NCBI RefSeq assembly: GCF_002775205.1
Contig: NC_036456.1
Span: 10,877,463 to 10,941,462 of the forward strand
Direction of reading: 5' to 3'
Origin: Xiphophorus maculatus
Lineage: Eukaryota; Chordata; Actinopteri; Cyprinodontiformes; Poeciliidae
Length of the DNA: 64,000 nt
In this document: positions 61,001 to 64,000 of the stretch, piece after piece
How positions within the stretch are numbered: position 1 is the stretch's first letter
How the letters are laid out: each line of letters opens with the position of its first letter
Notes under the pieces: model-generated
Databases searched by the model: none
Seen by the model: only the letters and a program-made list of their open reading frames with translations
What the model was told of the DNA's origin: nothing
Translations under genes and position numbers: made by a program

Positions 61001-62825
61001 GCCTTCTTCCTGTTAATGAGGCAGCGCTGACGGCGGAAGGTTACCGACTTACACTCCCGTCCTCAAGGTTCTCCAAAATCCACTGTGCTCGTTCTTAGCT
61101 TCAAACGAGCTACGAGTCATACAGACAAACATCCTAACATCTGAATTACAATCAGGAAAATATATTTGACACAATACATATTCTCAAAGTGATTTTTTTT
61201 TAAAAACCCACCAATTTTATTTACATTTATTTCATTTTATTAAAATATTCAGCATTTCTGCCCTCAGGTCTTTCTGAAGATACAAGCTCAGACCTGAGGC
61301 AGTAACATTGATTAGAGCCTGCTAAAACGCAAAAACAAACTCTATTACCTATTTTCTTTTAGTGTTATATGTCCGTCTCTTCGTCTGTCCAGCTATCCAT
61401 CATTAAAACATGGATCCTTTTTTGGCAAATATATATGAACAACAAAATTATTGTGTTTTTCTAACCCCTTTCTCAACTGGGAATCAATCATTTTGCAGAG
61501 TTAACTTGTCAAGAACCTTACCAGTAGGCTAGTTACGCACAGACAATACGCACACTGTCAAATCTAGACACTGAGTCTGCCATTGTCAGACAGCATAAAG
61601 AAGAAACTAGATCATATAAAAGGGTTATTAGATGTTCTGTCCTCCTCCCATTCTCCATATTTTAGTTTATTGGAGTAATTGGGAATAATATGTTTACCAA
61701 AATTGTTTTCTCATGTGAACACGCTTTGATGTTCATGTACAACAAACAACTAGGTCTGCTGAGAGAATCATCTAGACTGACTTTTTGGTCATTTAAGGCT
61801 TGTACAGGTCTACAGTCAGAAAAAAGGAAGGTATAACCCCTGCAGACCCCACATATCCTGGACACAAACTTTTAAGACTATTCAATTCAGGTCAGCACTA
61901 CAGAGTACTATTTTTAAAAACAAGTCTCCACAGAGACAATTTTGTTCTTCCAGAACAAAAATCAGAGATTTGACTGTCTCTGATAAACTCTTAGCAGTCA
62001 GTATCCAACTTGATGCCACACACATTTAATGTAATTCAACCTCATCTTTCTCTTATGTAAAGACACTGTATATATACATATACGTATTTACAAAATTAGA
62101 AATTTACAATTAATTTAAATGGCCTCTAAAGCTAATTGAATATGCTTTTTGAAAACACTTAATTATTTACTTAGGGGTAACAGAAAAAGAAGCTGATTAC
62201 AAAGGCATATTGCAGTTTTCATTTTGTTTTTAAAAGTAATACTCCTATATAATTTTTCTTTTCCTTCACAGTCATGTCCCACTTTTCATTTAAGTTAATT
62301 TTTTCATTTTATTTTCTATTGTATTCATTCAGTAATACATATGAATAGTTCATGCAACAACTGAAAAAAAAAATCATGAAGCACAAATAAGTATAAGCTT
62401 ATTATAGTCACATAAAAGAAAATTAGCTATTCGGCCCTGAAGTCTATTCCAGACATTTTCAATAACCACAAAAACATACAACCAAACACCATCTTATTCA
62501 GTGTCACATTGATTCATCATAATGGGTTTCGCTTTTTTTTTTAAATGCAGAAAGAGATTTAGGTTGCTTTGTCTCACTGTCAAGATTGCCCTATAAACTG
62601 GCAACCTTCACTGAAATGCATCTTTCCATTAACGCCGTTCTACATCTACATTTTTTTGAAAGCCTCAGTTCCCATTAAGCCTTATTTGTTTTCACTTTTG
62701 CAGATCTGTTTTGAATATTGTTTTGTAAACAATAATCGTACGCATTTTGTACATACCGGTACATTTTAAAATATTGTACTCTATCAATTCATGACGTTTC
62801 AATAAGTTGACTTTGTGTTTGTTTA
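55100..62825. other. Gene-poor region
   Basis: No gene could be supported on either strand. Contents that can be named are a (TGAA)-like stretch (58504-58545), a short CA repeat (58944-58963), a TA repeat (59727-59755) and pyrimidine-rich tracts (59275-59350). The segment 59795-60480 has the look of a dispersed element but has no second copy here. GC-richer blocks at 56550-56640, 58780-59130 and 60770-61060 could be conserved noncoding elements, which a single sequence cannot show. Confidence 0.4.
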
Positions 62826-62828
62826 TCT

Positions 62829-62922
62829 CATAAAATACCAACGACATACAACAAAGTTTCTGGTCACGTGACAAGGCGTGAATAATCTCAAGGGCATGAA
62901 AACTTTTGCAAGCACGCTGTAC
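62829..62922 (+). mobile_element. Tc1-type transposon 3' end, second copy
   Basis: ATAAAATACCAACGACATAC then GGGCATGAAAACTTTTGCAA, ending near CACGCTGTA, aligns with the end at 28690-28815 and with the same well-known fish Tc1 terminus. The body is not present. Confidence 0.55.
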
Positions 62923-62924
62923 TG

Positions 62925-64000
62925 TAAAGAGCAAATTAAACGTTATTCTGTCCAGTGGCTGTTCGCTTAACTTAATTTAGACCAAAGCTGCACTGCACAG
63001 CTTTAATTACAGACCGGCAGCGTCCGGGCAGCCAAGCCTGGGTTAAATATCCCATCAATCTGTGTTGTGCGTGTGAGTGAGTGCGGATGTCCACTATCTG
63101 CTGTGTGGGTGTGGAAACATCACAAACACATGCAGGGCCTCCCTCTGTTCCCTCCTGGAGCGGCGGTCTGGCTGCCAGGAACGGGACAGAGGGTCAGGGA
63201 TATGCTCACCCCTCCTGTCGTCCCCCCCTGCGCTCCCCCTCACCTCCCAAATCCTAATCATCAGTCCTCTTCCTGCCCCTGGCGGACCCCAGCCTCCCTG
63301 GTCTTCTATCGGCCCACAGACAGATAGCCCATGAGGAGGAGCCGGGAAGGGGGCGCGGGGGGTCACGGCCTCAGCGGCGCAGCCACTTGGCCAGAGAGTG
63401 TTTGTGTGAGTGTTTGCGAGCCCCATGTGTGGGCGTCTGTGTTTGTGTGTATCCAAAAAAACTCTATCAGCTTTTTTTTTTTTCTGAGTCAAAGTGTTTT
63501 TACTTCTTTATTTATTTCCTGATGGGGCAAGCGCTGCAAAATGTATTCGTGTTGTCCGAGGACACATTCATGTCTGCGTGCGCGAGTGTGTGCGTGTTCT
63601 TGCCGAGACAGACAGAGAGAGAACGATTGAAAGAGAGTGTGTGGGCGTTAAAAGAGGCAAAGGTCAAGGTTTGAGAGGTTCACTTGGCTGAGGCTTTTTC
63701 CCTCTAAACCCCCAGCAGCCAAATATGCCAGAGAGAGGCTGTCCGTTTTGAGCACTAACTCTTAAAGTAAATGCAATAGCAAGAAGAGATTGTGCAAAAA
63801 AAAAAAAAAAAAAATTAAAAATTACATAAATATACAATCATATCATGTTTTAGAAGTTCATGAGTGCAGCAAAAGGAGGAAAAACTGAGAACAGATCCTT
63901 AATATTGCTTCAATGATCTCAAGAGGGATTTTTAGTTTTCATTTGACCAAAGTAATTTCTTGGAGAAACAAATATGCATTCTTTTTGTGGCTTAGGGATA
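62925..64000. other. Right-hand end of the window, no gene identified
   Basis: Two GC-richer blocks (63000-63130 and 63150-63420) contain overlapping ORFs on both strands without recognisable domains. Short GT-rich and AG-rich runs and a poly-A tract (63797-63813) follow. A homeobox-type TTTAATTA at 63002-63009 is noted but proves nothing alone. Confidence 0.35.

Noticed and set aside
63094-63492. Minus-strand ORF of 132 codons near the right edge
   Set aside because: It lies in GC-rich sequence where all frames are open by composition; it is Pro/Arg-rich with no recognisable domain and competes with plus-strand ORFs.

Overview
The window is vertebrate nuclear DNA from a ray-finned (teleost) fish. 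Coding sequence is split into short exons with GT-AG introns. Most of the rest is AT-rich, has many microsatellites, and carries fish-type transposon debris: hAT-like MITEs, decayed Tc1 copies and a tRNA-derived SINE. I cannot name the species.

Four spliced protein-coding genes were rebuilt exon by exon, and every junction keeps frame. (1) 11107-13993 (+): a 277-aa protein with one PTB/PID domain, behind a CpG-rich promoter. (2) 16451-20031 (-): a 311-aa protein in eight exons that I do not recognise. (3) 21780-30874 (-): man2b2, the lysosomal GH38 alpha-mannosidase, complete in 19 exons and 1014 aa. (4) 31973-33648 (+): smim20, a 69-aa mitochondrial membrane protein that is also the phoenixin precursor in mammals.

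Genes 1 and 2 converge, with their poly(A) signals about 0.5 kb apart. Genes 2 and 3 are tandem on the minus strand. Genes 3 and 4 are head to head across a 1.1-kb region. No shared pathway links the four genes.

The left 10 kb and the right 30 kb hold no gene I can establish. The left part contains perfect hairpins, a telomere-like inverted repeat, one exon-like segment and one unusual minus-strand ORF. The right part begins with a CpG-rich, promoter-like block at 34.64-35.12 kb. It continues with microsatellites, decayed Tc1 copies, one exon-like segment near 36.8 kb, and two hAT-like MITEs with intact 8-bp target duplications (52951-53280 and 54861-55086).

I found no defence island, CRISPR array or new multigene system. 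The points most worth checking are the missing amidation signal in the fish phoenixin region, the two unnamed conserved genes, a MITE lying directly behind the stop codon of gene 2, and the orphan CpG-rich block.
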